Below are positions 23,791-36,331 of a stretch of 64,000 nt of DNA, piece after piece (position 1 is the first letter of the stretch; each line of letters begins with the position of its first letter). This DNA is from Gamsiella multidivaricata. Taxonomy: Eukaryota; Mortierellomycota; Mortierellomycetes; Mortierellales; Mortierellaceae. Location of the stretch: assembly GCF_025024155.1 (NCBI RefSeq), contig NW_026251733.1:310001-374000 (forward strand), written 5' to 3'. Position numbers and translations under genes: made by a program. The notes beneath the pieces were generated by a model, which worked only from the letters and a program-made list of their open reading frames with translations, was not told where the DNA came from and made no database searches.

Positions 23791-26217
23791 CATGCGGTGT
23801 CTTTTTTTTTTCTTTTTCGTCGAGTGGTGGGGAACAAACGAAAGCATCAATCACTGACCATTGGCAGAGATCGATTTCTACGAGAACTAAGCACAGCAGC
23901 AGTAGGAACAACGTTTGTTGCCGGTCGATAATCATGACACCAAGGAGATTCCTGTTCTCTTTTGAACGTGTATACTTGTTTGTATTCAAGAGCATCAACC
24001 CTGATTGCTCCTAGTCCTCCAAAGAGCTGTCCTCGCTTCGGTTCTTTTTATTTTTATTTTTATATAGAAATGATACAGTTGTGTTGACCCACCGCCAAGA
24101 GCTTGTTGGAATGGGATCAGAGTCATCCGACAAATCTGTAAGCCGAAGATAGGAAACCGTGTTTCCCAAGCTCCAGGGGCTTCGATTTCATTTGAATAGT
24201 CTTCACCGTGTGATCGTATGGGTGGACATGGGGGATGAAGTCTATGGAAGGATGCCCGGTGGAGAGTCGGAGGAGACACCGTGCTTGTGCATGTACTATA
24301 CATGCCCATGTACGTTTTGCCCCTTCGCTCATGAGCGTGAGGGAGATGTGTCCAGCTACGACTGGATCAGACCTCGCTCCTTTCATAGTTTGTCTTTACC
24401 CACTAGCCCCTTTCCGCAAGCAACTTCGTCCATATCCTTGTACGCAATGGAAGACATGATGGGTTAACCCCCTGGTTTTTTTTTCCTGGAGTAAATTTAG
24501 ATATGCAGAAACCACTTTCAATGCGATGTCATCAAATAGACGTCCTGCGGACACTCTCCATAGACCACCCGTCAAAAGGATTTGCCTCGTGGGGTTGCCT
24601 TTCCTTCTTCGACTATGTACAATCCAAACATACACATGGAAAAGAATCGTTCAATTCGCCCCAACGATTATTTGTTCGTTTTTTTTCACTCACCCAGGAT
24701 TTCGTAAAATGTACAGCGCATTTCCTAAGCTGTGATCCCTGGGTTGCCGGTTCACCTTGGTAACTGCAGATCCACCTTGGTAGCAGCAGAACAGCTTTTC
24801 TTGGGTGCTCCTCCGTTTAGTCCTTGCACAGGTACAGCCACCCCGCCCCCTGTATCCGATGTAAGTCCCTGGTGACCGCATGCAAAACACGTACACATGC
24901 GAAGTATATGAAGTCTATGCACGCACCCCCTTCCTCCCCCTGTACCTTATTTGTGCCTGTGTGGACTCTGTTTCCTTCCCCCTTCCTTTGCCTTCTCTCG
25001 CTCCGCGTTCTCTCTATCCCTCCCTACCTCACTCTCTCCTGAGAACACTTACCCCCTTGATTCCTGTCAACACTTCTCTTTCTCTCTCTTCACTTTCTCA
25101 GTGCCTTTCTAACCCCCCTTCCTTGCGGTCCCCCTAGACCATCTCCGTTGAGACATTGCTCCGTAAGTGTTCTTTTCTCTTCCTCTTTTCCTCCTCCACC
25201 CCTCATCGTCAGTTCCTCAGCTCATTCTCACACCCTTTTCCGGCCCTCCGGTCCCCGCTTCACTCTTGTCATTCGACCCACTTGTACGTTGATCTGGTAG
25301 GGCACTTGCAAGGCTAACTTTCAACCTAAGATTGCACTGTAAGATCTGATCTGCGGCGTCCTATATGAATACACATGTCGTTTTTCTTCTCAAAAAAATT
25401 GCTCATCACTGAGCTTCAAGGACGCGAAATTCTTCGCGTGCTCCATGCAGGATGGGCCCAGTAATCCTTCCATGGATCTTCTAGGATTTCTCTTCGGTCT
25501 TGCATCATACACACAAGCCCTGTGCGCGTTGAGTTCCAACAACTGTACCATTCAGATTCGCGGGATGGGATAGGAACAAACACCCCTGGTCCATCCAGAC
25601 AAATAATCCCATCTCCCTCCTCTCCCTTTCATTCTACAGAAGAAAGGCAATTGTCCGCTGTCCCTCTTGTCCATCGCCTCCTTCTCCTTGGCTCAGGTTC
25701 AGATCGCCTCTCCTGAGTTCGTATTTTTTCCTCATTCAAAGCCTCGCAACCTCGTTTACCCCTACGGCTGTACTGTAATTGAATAAGACGATACCTAGGA
25801 AGGTTTATTATCGCACGCAAGTCCTCGATGAGGCAACATCTCCCTTTCTTTCATTCTTCCCTTCTCTCTTTTTCTGTTTCTTTCCGCTATCCTTTACTTT
25901 ATCCTCTCTCTCTCCTCTATCTCTTAAAGCCATAACTGTTACCCAGTCTCATCCTTTTCTCAAGGATCATTTGATCTGGGACAAGGTACTTGGGGCGCCA
26001 CTATCCGGTCACGATCTTGCCCTGCGTATCGCCACCACACACTTCGCCTCTCATCCTTATCATCTACTCCCACTTCTTCCCGCACAAAGACTATCGGACC
26101 GTACAACATACTCACTCACCCTCGCCTTGATCCTTCGCCTCTGTGTACGATTTTTTAGATAGAGCGTCGGACACCATTTTTACCTGAGAGGTAGCGAGTA
26201 AGCATAAACATATCAGG
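23791..26217. other. Intergenic and probable promoter of the four-finger regulator
   Basis: About 2.4 kb without a gene I can support. The first few hundred bases may hold the last worn part of the OPT pseudogene. From about 24940 to 25220 and 25840 to 25930 the plus strand is strongly C/T-rich, as in the leaders of other genes in this window. No coding exon other than the proposed small one at 26218 was found. Confidence 0.45.
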
Positions 26218-29200
26218 ATGGAGGCACTATCAGAATATCCAGTCGATTCCATATCGCAATACATAGGCAGCCGAAGTAGGTCAACGCCCAAGCGCCTCTA
26301 GCTGTATATGCGTCTCTATCAGCAATTCATGAGTTGTCAAAGAAAATGGTGGCGTCTGACAGGGCTTCCTAGGATCGTAGCATCGAGGACATCAATGCCC
26401 TATGAATATGAATGAGCTTTTGCTCCGATCGGAGTCTTGCCATATAGATCTATTGCTATTACTTGCACTCCCTCGTGCCGTCCTTTCAGCTCTTCATATC
26501 ATCAATTATGGTCTCTGCTTCCTATTTTTTTAAGCTGCTGGACTTACTGATCCATGGCAGACTGGGCGCAATACAGCGTCCTTGATAACCCCATCTTCCT
26601 CTAAACACTCCTTCCGGCCGACGTCACCCTACCCCTGGATGGTTGTGAATGCACCCATGTACCCCTTTCGATCCACACAAGCGCTGTCCGAATGACTCTC
26701 CCTCTAATCCTTGTCTCGTAACCATCTTTTTTTTTCTTCTATATTATTTAAACGAACCAAAATAGAACGTGTTCGTCGAAACTCGGTTCCCGTGTCAATA
26801 TCTTCAGAGCGGCAAAGCACACAGCCAGGAGAACGACGACTGAGCCAACAAGAGACATTCTCATCCATCCACAACACCCACAACGACTGGGCTGCTCACC
26901 ACGAATCCAATATGCAGCATCAGCGCGCCTCACCACCACATTATTACGCCGAGCCCCGCAGCGATCATTGGCGGTCCAGTCATCGCAACAACTATTATGC
27001 CGAGACCAACATGAGATACAGGAGCAGCAATGGATACAACGGACAGTCGGATCAAGCAGGATATGTCATGCATGGTTCCTACAGCGAGCACTATGACCCC
27101 GGCGCAATGGATCACGATAGACTGGATCGTAATGGCAATTTCCATTATGAGATCAATAACCACGGCAACGGCATGGTCCAAGACAAGCACCGCAATAACT
27201 CTGTCTCGTCTAATGCCAGCTCCAACTCGTCCTGCTCTACAGCCAACAAGCATCCTTGCATGTTCCCAACCTGCGGCTGGAGTTTCAAGAGATATGAGCA
27301 TCTGAAAAGACACATGCTGGTTCATACGAAGGAGCGTCCGTTCGTTTGTGAATTTCAGGGTTGCGATAAGTCATTCAGTCGGTCTGATAACTTTTCTGCG
27401 CATCTCAGAACACATACCAAGAAGACCATGCATATGCCTAGGCTCGATCGAAACATGATAATGGAGTTAAATGACTATATACCCCTGGAAGCAGGATCGG
27501 AGCATGGGACAGGACCATCAACGGGAGGGATGGTTGGATACCATGGCGGATATTCTGACTACGAAAATATGTATAACTCATCTTCCTTGTCGCGTTCGGT
27601 TGGCATCGCCCACGATGGAGATGCATCAAGTAAGTACACTTCATATTGCTGTGAAGCTGGTATATGATATTGCTAGCGCCTTGACCACGACGCGCTCTTT
27701 CTGATTATTTCCGTCTAACGCTACTGTAACATGTTAATAGTCTATGTAAATCATGGAGCTGACAGAACACCGCCTCGGGATCCACACCAGGTGGCCGACG
27801 GTGACAACGGCGCCGGACTTGAGAAGGCCAAGACTTCACCAAAGCTGTCATCGCAGGGATTCCTACCAGGTCGCGAGCAGCGCAGTCCATTGAGGATGCA
27901 CCCTCTGGACGACCCATTGGCTTCCCCAAAGGAAAAGATAGCAGAGTCCCTGGTCTCAGCATCAGAATCCTACTCTACCACAGCGCCATTGAGGAGTAAC
28001 CTTGGCTCCGTACTCCCAAGGCTCAATCCGATCAAGTTGGACCTAAAAGTTGTCTCTAGCGACTCAGATGACGTTCCCTTGTACAATCAACGCCGCCGGA
28101 ATTTCGAACGGGACTATGAGCACAATTACGACCATAACGGCGACCACGAGAGCCGTCGCCATCTAACATGGGACTCACACAGCCTTTACACTCCAGGTCT
28201 CCGGTCCCCGAGCCCGACTTCCTCGCCACCAAGTCCCCGCCATCACCATCATGGTCATTATAAGGTCGTGCTAGGCAGCAGCCACGATGAGCCGAACCTT
28301 AACCCCAATGGCGAGTCACCCACTCAGCCTACGCGCGCCCCTTCACCGAACGTCGAGACTTCCTCGATGGGGTTCGTTGCTTCTCATTTTGTCCCTCTTA
28401 GGGATCGATCTGAGCACCACGGACGTGACTCAATGTACGGCCGCGCGGACGAGATGCTGCGAGCAAAGAAGCTGAAGGTCGAGGCTGATCCATATAGGCC
28501 ATCGTACCATGCTCCATATGGTGCTCTGCCACATATGAGCGGATCGGTATCTCCACCATTGGTCCCTTCTCGAGGTCGTTCGGATGGGTACTTGAGTGCA
28601 ATGAATATGGACGAGGATGGAAACCCATTCCCGGGCACTCGCCATGTAAATGCGCGGATGTATAGCGAGCACCGTCATCATCAGCATCGCCATTCGATTT
28701 CTGGATATAGCGCTGATCATCCTTCTGCGCGCCATGGAATTATGTCGCCACGGATGCATGCTTCATCAATGCCTAGTTCGGGAGGATATCATCACCAGCA
28801 TTCGCAATCTCAACCGTACAATCATTATCGGCCGCATATGTCCATGGATATGATGTCCCCGCAAATGATGCCTATGCGGAGTCCTGTAATGATGTCTAAT
28901 TTACATCAGGGTCAACAGCGCATGTTGGCCAGAGGAGAAGGAATGACCACTGTGGGTCAAGGGCGTGTTCGTGGCTCAACATCATCAGCCAAGAATCATT
29001 GCTGCTCGGTCCCAGGATGCATGAAACGGTTCAAGCGGCTGGAGCACTTGAAGCGACATATCAAGACGCATACCCTGGAACGGCCGTTTGCATGCACGAC
29101 TCCTGGGTGCAACAAGCGGTTCTCACGTTCAGACAATCTTTGTACGTTTCGATCGCTACATGATTTACTATCTTCTCATTAAAAAATAATACTGGCAAGA

Positions 29201-29322
29201 GATGCTAATTTTTTATTTTCTATTTTTTTTTATCAATAGCACAACATGCCAAAACACATCAGCGCCAGATGCTGAACAAGACTCCATGGAAACAACAGCG
29301 ACTGCCAATGCCAGTGATGTGA
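26218..29322 (+). CDS. C2H2 zinc-finger transcription factor (four fingers), paralogue of the 1.4-3.9 kb gene
   Basis: The proposed exons are 26218-26275, 26766-27629, 27741-29141 and 29240-29322, giving 801 residues. All phases agree, but the 58-nt first exon ([19 protein letters not shown]) is inferred. Without it the first in-frame ATG is at 26912, which would cut off the RRNSVP motif shared with the paralogue. Fingers 1 and 2 ([28 protein letters not shown], near 27250-27420) are almost identical to those of the first gene. A second pair near the C-terminus ([19 protein letters not shown], then [19 protein letters not shown]) is interrupted by the last intron and followed by a basic tail containing [17 protein letters not shown]. 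The middle is disordered and His/Met/Pro-rich. It is a nuclear DNA-binding regulator with unknown targets. It converges on the GATA gene to its right. Confidence 0.82.
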
Positions 29323-29675
29323 TATTCTTAAGAGCAGGCCTTATACGAATGGCCACTTGGATGGCCCGCAATCGCAATATGTATTTTCGCCATGGTGTGC
29401 ACGATTTTCGTATTTATTGTCATTGTTTCCTTGTACATGCATTATTGTTTTGTTTGTTTACTTTATCACTTTTTCGCTTTTCGTATTTCGCTTTCCTCGA
29501 GTGGAGCTCTCTCCTATGTACATTGCTGTTTCGCTAGCCGGCTGGCTTGCTTTTTTTTTTTTTTTTTCTTTTTTTTTTTCCGCATTCGTCTGCTTCCTTG
29601 TAACATGCCTCTTTCTGTTTTCGACAAAGTTCGTTTGCATTCCTTTCTTTTGTCTGTTGCTTGCTTGACTGTTTG

Positions 29676-29681
29676 AATAAA
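29676..29681 (+). terminator. Polyadenylation signal
   Basis: AATAAA about 355 bp after the stop codon of the four-finger gene, within the tail-to-tail gap before the GATA gene that ends at 29757. Confidence 0.45.
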
Positions 29682-29756
29682 CCACATTGCTACCTAAGAA
29701 AAATTGGTTTACAAAGATATGTACAATGAATGTAATTGTTCTGAACGAGATCTATA

Positions 29757-32700
29757 TCACTGTCCATCCATCCTCGTCAAAAACCGCTGCAAGAGCATCG
29801 CATACGCTTGCTGCTGTTGATCTGGGGACAGAACCGCGTTCGACGATGGAGAGGGCATATTCATCCTCATGGCTCCGGCACTCGGTCCTGCTCCCGGTCC
29901 TGACAACTGCTGTGGTGTCGCAATGCCATTACCATTGAGAAAGTGCGCCATTGCTGCGGGAGATGGTGATGCCATGGACATAGCAGCAGCAGTTGTGAGG
30001 TCGAATGAAGGTGTTGAGATTTTGCTGTACATATTCGTGGTCGTCATGATTGGGACGGGTGGTTGCGGCACAGGCTGCGTGGTCGGTTGGGACTGCTGGA
30101 GTAATGTCAGTGGTGATGGAGATAGTGGCGGTTGAAAAGGCCAATTGTTGTCGGCGGTGTTCAGAAATAATGCCTGTTGCTGCTGTTCCTGATGCTGTTG
30201 CGAAAGGAAGACTAAAAGCTGGTATTGCAGTTGAAGTTGCTGATGTTGCTCCTGAACAAGTCGCTGTATATCAGACAGAAGAGGTGATGGAAGGGCGTCC
30301 TGTAGATCAAGTGGAGTGTTCATGGGTCGACCACTTGATGGCCGTGATGGAGATGGAGGTGTGCTTTGAGAAATCGAACCTCGAGGTCTTTGGTGTAGTT
30401 CCTTCTTTTTAGACTGCACACCAGCATCGTTGGAGAAGCGTCTCTGCCGTTTCGGAGACGTATGAGGCGCTGGAAAGTATCCAATTGTGGGGCCTCGAAG
30501 CACTGGGGATGGGTCTCGCGATGGCATGGGAGTCGATTTGTCTGCTTGTGCCTGTCCATGTCCTCCAGCGATTGAGGAATCCTTAGTGAGTGAGCCTTCC
30601 ATATCGTGCTTCGCATCCTTACAACCAGCAACATCCGCTGTAGATTGCTGGTTTCGTCCAGGAGCCTGGTGTACGTAACTCTCATCATTGTTATTCTCCG
30701 CAACATCCGTCTGCTTCTCAGCCCCCGTGTTCGCCGCATTTTTCTTTGAGTTGAGTCCCCGTCGGTTGCGCTTCCTGATCACATCAGTCTTGAGACTCAA
30801 CGGTCGAATGCGCCCGTGTAGTTTCAGGAACAGGCCACAAGCGTTACAGAGCGGGTTCCCTTCCTTATCTCGACGCCAGAGCGGTGTGGTCTGGGTGTCG
30901 CAGTTGGTGCATTGTGTCGATGCGATGGGCGCAGCAAAATCCTCGTCCTCGGTGTCCGAATCTGTGGATGTCGAATCGGAGATTTCTATTGGCTGTTGTT
31001 GACTTGCATCAAACGAAGGAGCCAGCGCGAGAGAGCTTTTCTCAGAAGTGAACGTTGGTGATGTGGGGATTGTCATTTGATCACGCTGATTAGCAGGTTG
31101 TTCAGAAGAGTTCGACCATCCATAAGAGGATAGTGCCCCAGGACCTGAGCTCCTTGGATGCGTTGGTGTAAAAAGGGACGAGTCCTTCGGAGGAATCAAA
31201 CCCCTGGGGATTTCCATCGACAGAGAGGTGCCGCCGTAATCGCCCTGCATCTGTACTGTAAAATGCTGGTTGTACTGCTGCTGCTGGTCGAAGGGATACT
31301 GTTGTGAAGACGAGTTGGATGCCAATGGATGTCCAGGACCAATAAACTCCATTGAATTACGAAGCCCAGGAACATTTCCGAGTGATCCAGAAGTGAAAAA
31401 AACGCCTTCCGCGACTCTCAAGTCGTTGACAACAGCGTCGAAAGCTTCCATATCCGCGATCGACTGCAGAAGCTGTTGTTCAGAAGTCGGAGTGTATACT
31501 GCAGGCGGGTCGTCATTATAGTTCGATAAATGAGACGTTGATGTATCGAGAGTCGGGGATAGGAAGGGCGCAGCCAAGGATGAACAGGCGCTTGTGGCCG
31601 ATGTACAATATTTGGGTGGAATAGAAGCGGTAGATAAGCTAATGGTGTTGATATCATACGCCTGCAAGGGGGGAGGAAAGGTAAGTATACGTGTTTAATA
31701 CACTTTCCTCGTGGTATATGAAAGGCTCGATGATGGTTGTTCCACAAATAATAAAAGCAATTGCGTACAAGTACCTGACTTCGGGTACTCAGTTCCGCCC
31801 GGGTATTATTCTGTAATGACTGGTCAATGAGGCTAGAACTTGCATGGCCTTCAAAACGGGTGCTTGCGGCGAAAGGGGTGATCCCATTTGGCAGCGCATG
31901 CATCGAGAGTGACATCGAAGGGGTGAGTCGCCGAGGCTCAGTATCGCCATATAGATTTGTTGAATATGGGTCACTGGCTGGAAGCGCTTGTCCATCGAAG
32001 TACTGGCTGTAGGAAGAAAATGAGGCCGATGTGTCATTCCCATAATATGAAGGAGTAGGGAACACGCTTTCAGAACCACTACCTGGATTCGTGCAGGTGG
32101 TGATGGATGCGAAAGAAGGAGGGATTGTCGATGGTGCTGGATATGGAGAATCGAGCGAGCTCACTGTATCCATAGAGCTGGGAGTGGCATGATGGAGAGG
32201 TAATGCCAGTATGTTAGTCTGAGTTATAAAACGCGGTTTGCCTTAATTGCTCTCGACTGAGAAATAACATTCAACATTCATCCGTGTCGAAAAGAGAAAA
32301 AAAAAAAGAGGAGCAGTGGACGTCCAAGGACCTTGGTTCGCCAATTAGGAAAGGGATGCACACCATTGTTCGTTCTCGACCTGACCGTAAACAACGAGAT
32401 GAAATGGGTGAATAGTGTCTGGAGAGTGAGATAACTGAATTTTTGAATCCCAGCTACTCGGCACGCTGCCCAGAGCTGTGAGCAAGAGGGGACCAAACTC
32501 TAACGACACTTTCAATGATAGCAAGGACCGCCCGAGTGCTTCGATCAATACCGCGCTGTCCTCTCTTATCTATGTTGTTCTAGAGACCGCGGCCTAGTTG
32601 TAATCTGTATCTGACAATCAATTATTTTTGTTGACAACAAGCCCTTTTGAGTTCTGTCGAAAAAAAGGAGATTAAGGGAGAAGACGATACCACTAAGAGG

Positions 32701-33611
32701 TTCAGCCCAATAGCCCCTCCACGTCTTGTTTGTTGTCATCATAGCGCTCAGGCACCCCACATTTTTTTTCCCAACTGTTGTCCGTGGCATCTTTTTTGAC
32801 CGAATCTGCTTATGCTCGTAGACGCAAAGATATGCTTGAAGATATGGAGATATACGAGGGAAAAGATACAATGGTTGGTGGAATCAGTTCCCAGAAAGGA
32901 ACTTGGCTTAAAAAGGATGCAGATGGGTAAGTGAGAGTCTATCTCACGCATCTTTAGAGGTACATACCCTGCGTACCATATATAGATAGATAAGGAAGTA
33001 TGAAAACATTTTTGATGCGATATGAAAACTACAAACACTTGTAAAAAGAGTCGGCGAAGTGGAATGAATGCATGAGTGACGAGATGCAACGATACACACC
33101 TTGGTGGTCCGGAAGCAGCATCAGCAACAGCGAGAGATTGTCTGCTATCACTGTTCTTGTGCAAAGTCATGGACATTAGCCGCCATGTCAGGTTTTCCAA
33201 TCTTTGGGCATTCGGCAACGAGTCCTTGGCCAGGGAGTACAGTCGCCATGCCTGCGCTGCTAATGGAACATCTTTTTTTGATTTTGCAATAACGTCTTCT
33301 TCATCGTCTGATCCACTGCTTTCCTGCTGATCTGACATTGCATTGTGTCGCACCATCATCGACGATTTCATGTGAAAAGATGTGGGAGAATTGAGGGAGT
33401 CGGATGGATGAGTGCGATTCATGGATCTAGGTTTAGGAAAGTCAATGGTTGGAGATAGAAGGGCTTCAGGGACCAGGGATCGCCTCGGTAACGGATTGGA
33501 TCTTCCTGCATTCGAGCTGGATGCGACAGAGGATGTGGAGATGGGTAGGAGGGACGCCGAGACTGGGGCCCCCGATGTGGGTGTCGAACCCTTTTGGCCA
33601 GGGGATACCAT
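29757..33611 (-). CDS. areA: AreA/NIT2-like GATA transcription factor
   Basis: A probable global nitrogen regulator binding HGATAR sites. I propose exons 33611-33096, 32218-31775 and 31661-29757, giving 954 residues. The last two exons are certain and in phase. The join of the first exon is inferred, because its strongest-looking donor (GTGTGT at 33099) is out of phase whereas GTATCG at 33095 fits. Exon 1 carries the AreA N-terminal DUF1752 motif at residues about 122-150 ([30 protein letters not shown]). The GATA finger starts near residue 571 as [20 protein letters not shown], with [12 protein letters not shown] and [14 protein letters not shown] after it. This is the class with 17 residues between the cysteine pairs and is almost AreA in sequence. 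Flanks are Ser/Pro/Gln-rich. Finding DUF1752 and this finger on one strand in this order supports a single gene. The 877-bp intron is long for this genome. Confidence 0.82.
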
Positions 33612-33825
33612 GACTGGAAACAGCGGAGGTCGAGGATGGGATTGAAGGAAAGCGGTGGCGAATGTGGAGAAGCGCTTTGGAGAAAGAAGAGAGAGAACGA
33701 ATTGAACACTGCATCTTTAAATTTTTTTCGCCCAACCCACGGACTATCTGTGGCCAATAACGTGAACAAGGAGCTGTGTAAACAAGTCAAACCATAATTT
33801 CAAGTACCTCGCACCCATGATGATA

Positions 33826-35640
33826 CTATTTATTGGATGCAGAGGCATAGTGCGGCCCGGCTGCCTCATGCTCCTCCTCGGGACCATCGCTCTCCTGGGA
33901 CTCGCGGAACTCCGAGGCACTATCAGAAACTTCAAGCGTGTAGAGACCATGGGTACCAAGCAGCTCAGACGTAGACCCGATTTCGGAAGCGGGTGAGGAC
34001 GTCTGCCATATCGAAGGGGATACCGCGGGCCTAGCGTGCGGATGCTCTGCAAGGAACTCCCTTGAGATAGTACTGCCTGGGGTAATCTCCTCTATGACTA
34101 GCCGTAGCAACTCGACAGTGCGTGCACCGAGCTGCGGAGAAAATAGTGGATGATGTATCTCAGCTTGTGGTATTGTGGAATGACTGGGCAGTCCAGTTTC
34201 TGAGTGCTCTGAGTGCTCGGTGCGTTCTATGCGGGTGGTGGTCGGTGTGATAATGTGCGTTGTACCAGAAGTCTGGCCTTCAGCATGGCGAGTGAACCTG
34301 GTGCTTCCTGAGTGCTGAGAGACGTGCTTGTCAGTCTCGCTCTTGGCAGCCTCCGGTAGCGGATGATCTGTGGAACCAGCGTGCTTCCGTCCGCCATCCT
34401 CCACAGGGGCCGACTTCAAAGGAACATCGCTGCTGCTTTCCATAGGCATCGTCTTGGATTCCTTTTGACCGGAATGGCCTTGTCCAATCTCCTCCATCGG
34501 CGACGGCTCTTCCGCGATCGGACTTTGGGACGGTACGGGGTGACCAACCTCTGAAGCACTCCAATCGTCACCATAAAGGACATCGTCGGTACCCCACCGT
34601 TCCAAGCAGTGACATCCAGTGATGTATGTATATATACCTGACCGTGTCTTGAGGTGGTGATGAATTCTCTGTCCGACCAGCCTCCTAGGTCGCTTCCCAA
34701 ACGGCCTTCCATATATCCGAAAAATCGCCTTGCGATCCATTAGAAGCGGTGTTGCATGGTGCCAAAACTCCCATGCAATCCCTAGGCCCGCCAGGACCAA
34801 TGAAAAGCCAAGCATCAGATATACTTGAAGGCTGGGATGGTAATTGAGCGTTTTGCCCGTAAAGTCGAAAATGACAATCATCTCGCGATATCCGACCTGA
34901 GCAAACTGGTCCACCCCAAACATAAAAATGAACGCGCCGCCGCAACTCGTACCGCAGATGATAAAAACGCGCTCAAAGAATGTGGCGATGGCGGCTCCTC
35001 CAAGGATGAAGAGCCCCAGGATGACATAACGTCCAGCGTTTCCAATTGATAGATTCGCAACTGCGATAACGCCCATGGCGACGGCAAAACCACCAAAGGC
35101 GCCAGTGAAGGTGACGCCAAGGTCCCAGAATCGAAAAGATAGAATTGCTCCGGTTAGACCTGCCACTAGCCAGACCCACATATAGTAATGTTGTGGCATA
35201 AATGTCGTGTACACCAGATCCCACCGGAAGGCAACCATGATAATCATGGCAGCAACCGCTATAGAGAGTCACGGCAGAAATGAGAATACGGTATATGACC
35301 GTTATTAAGGTTACAGGCGTGTTATATTGGATTTACGATGATGACTAGCAATGACTAGAAGCTTACCCCAGGACAGAAATCCGGCGACGAAGAGAGTTAA
35401 TCGGATGAACTTGAACCCATAGAAGACCTCGACGAGGCCGACCATGATGAGCGCGACTCCCAAAGCGCAATTTTGCGTCGATATACTGACATGTTGCCCA
35501 ACATCAAGAGGAACACCGCTGTCGACTGGTGTCATGCTCGTGGGAAGGGCCCATACACAAGATATAGTGACCAAGAGTAGTAGCAGACCTCGTACCAGAC
35601 GTGGCAATGCGCTTGTGAGGGTATTCTTGGCAGGGTCCAT
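33826..35640 (-). CDS. DUF4203 (TM7SF3/TMEM198-like) multispan membrane protein
   Basis: Two exons, 35640-35367 and 35258-33826, join in phase 1 (donor GTAAGC, acceptor CTATAG) and give 568 residues. A hydrophobic N-terminal segment (LLLLLVTISCVWA) looks like a signal peptide. It is followed by about six or seven membrane spans, among them CALGVALIMVGLVEVFYGF, LVAGLTGAILSFRFW and LGVTFTGAFGGFAVAMGVIA, then a conserved-looking ERVFIICGTSCGGAFIF segment and VYLMLGFSLVLAGLGIAWEF. The spacing and Gly-rich helices match the DUF4203 domain shared by TM7SF3 and TMEM198-like proteins, whose molecular function in fungi is unknown. The C-terminal 250 or so residues are hydrophilic and Ser/Thr/Glu-rich. 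The gene lies 215 bp downstream of the AreA-like gene's start, on the same strand, and diverges from TYW4. Confidence 0.82.
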
Positions 35641-36331
35641 TGCGGATGGCGGTAGTGATATGAATATTGTCGCTGCCTTGGAGGAGTGCCGAAAGAGTAA
35701 GGATCATTTTATGTTTAGCACTGCTGTTCCTAAAGATACCCTAATAATTTCAGTCGTTTACATACTTTGGCGTGGTTATTGACTATCGAAGATCATTCTC
35801 CTGCAAAATATTATTCTGGGCTTTATTTCTTGCGCCGCAAGGAGAGTGGCCTGAAGGCGAGGTGCGGAGGAATGCTTTGAAGAAACGGGCGCTGCGAAAA
35901 GCACAGAGTCGGAAAAGAGAGAACAAAAAGTGTGATCACCCGTCTTTTATGGTCCTTTACTGTGTCAATCTCGGAGCGCTTCGTCCCTTGAGGGGGTGGT
36001 TTTTTTTCCTTCTGCTTTTTGTATACTTCTGTACGCCCTCAACATACGGTTCTATGGCCCCTTTGGCATTGACAACGATCCCCATCCCCCTTCAGAAGAT
36101 GCCATATGATGAGATAAAAAAACAGTTCCCCTTATTCGCGCAGAGCGCAGTTACGCTGCTGAAGAGTCCATGCCGTGGTCATGCTACAGTCTTTACAGAA
36201 CTGGTGATCCCCTAGCCCCTATTCCTTCACAACAGACCATAATATGTGCACCAAACATCAAGCACGAACCTTAATCGAAAGCACAGCCCTTAACACACCA
36301 GCGAAACGCGAGATTGGCCAGACACCAAGAC
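35641..36331. promoter_or_regulatory. Shared divergent upstream region (DUF4203 gene and TYW4)
   Basis: A 691-bp gap separates the two start codons. It has no recognisable gene and probably holds both promoters. The nearest 100 bp to TYW4 is C/A-rich, as is common near fungal starts. Confidence 0.5.

Noticed and set aside
30050..30412. 120-codon plus-strand frame
   Set aside because: It is the shadow of the GATA factor's last exon on the other strand.
32989..32989. One-nucleotide exon between the two parts of the AreA-like gene
   Set aside because: A single G between CAG and GTATGT would repair the phase when the GTGTGT donor is used, but the in-phase GTATCG donor is a simpler explanation.
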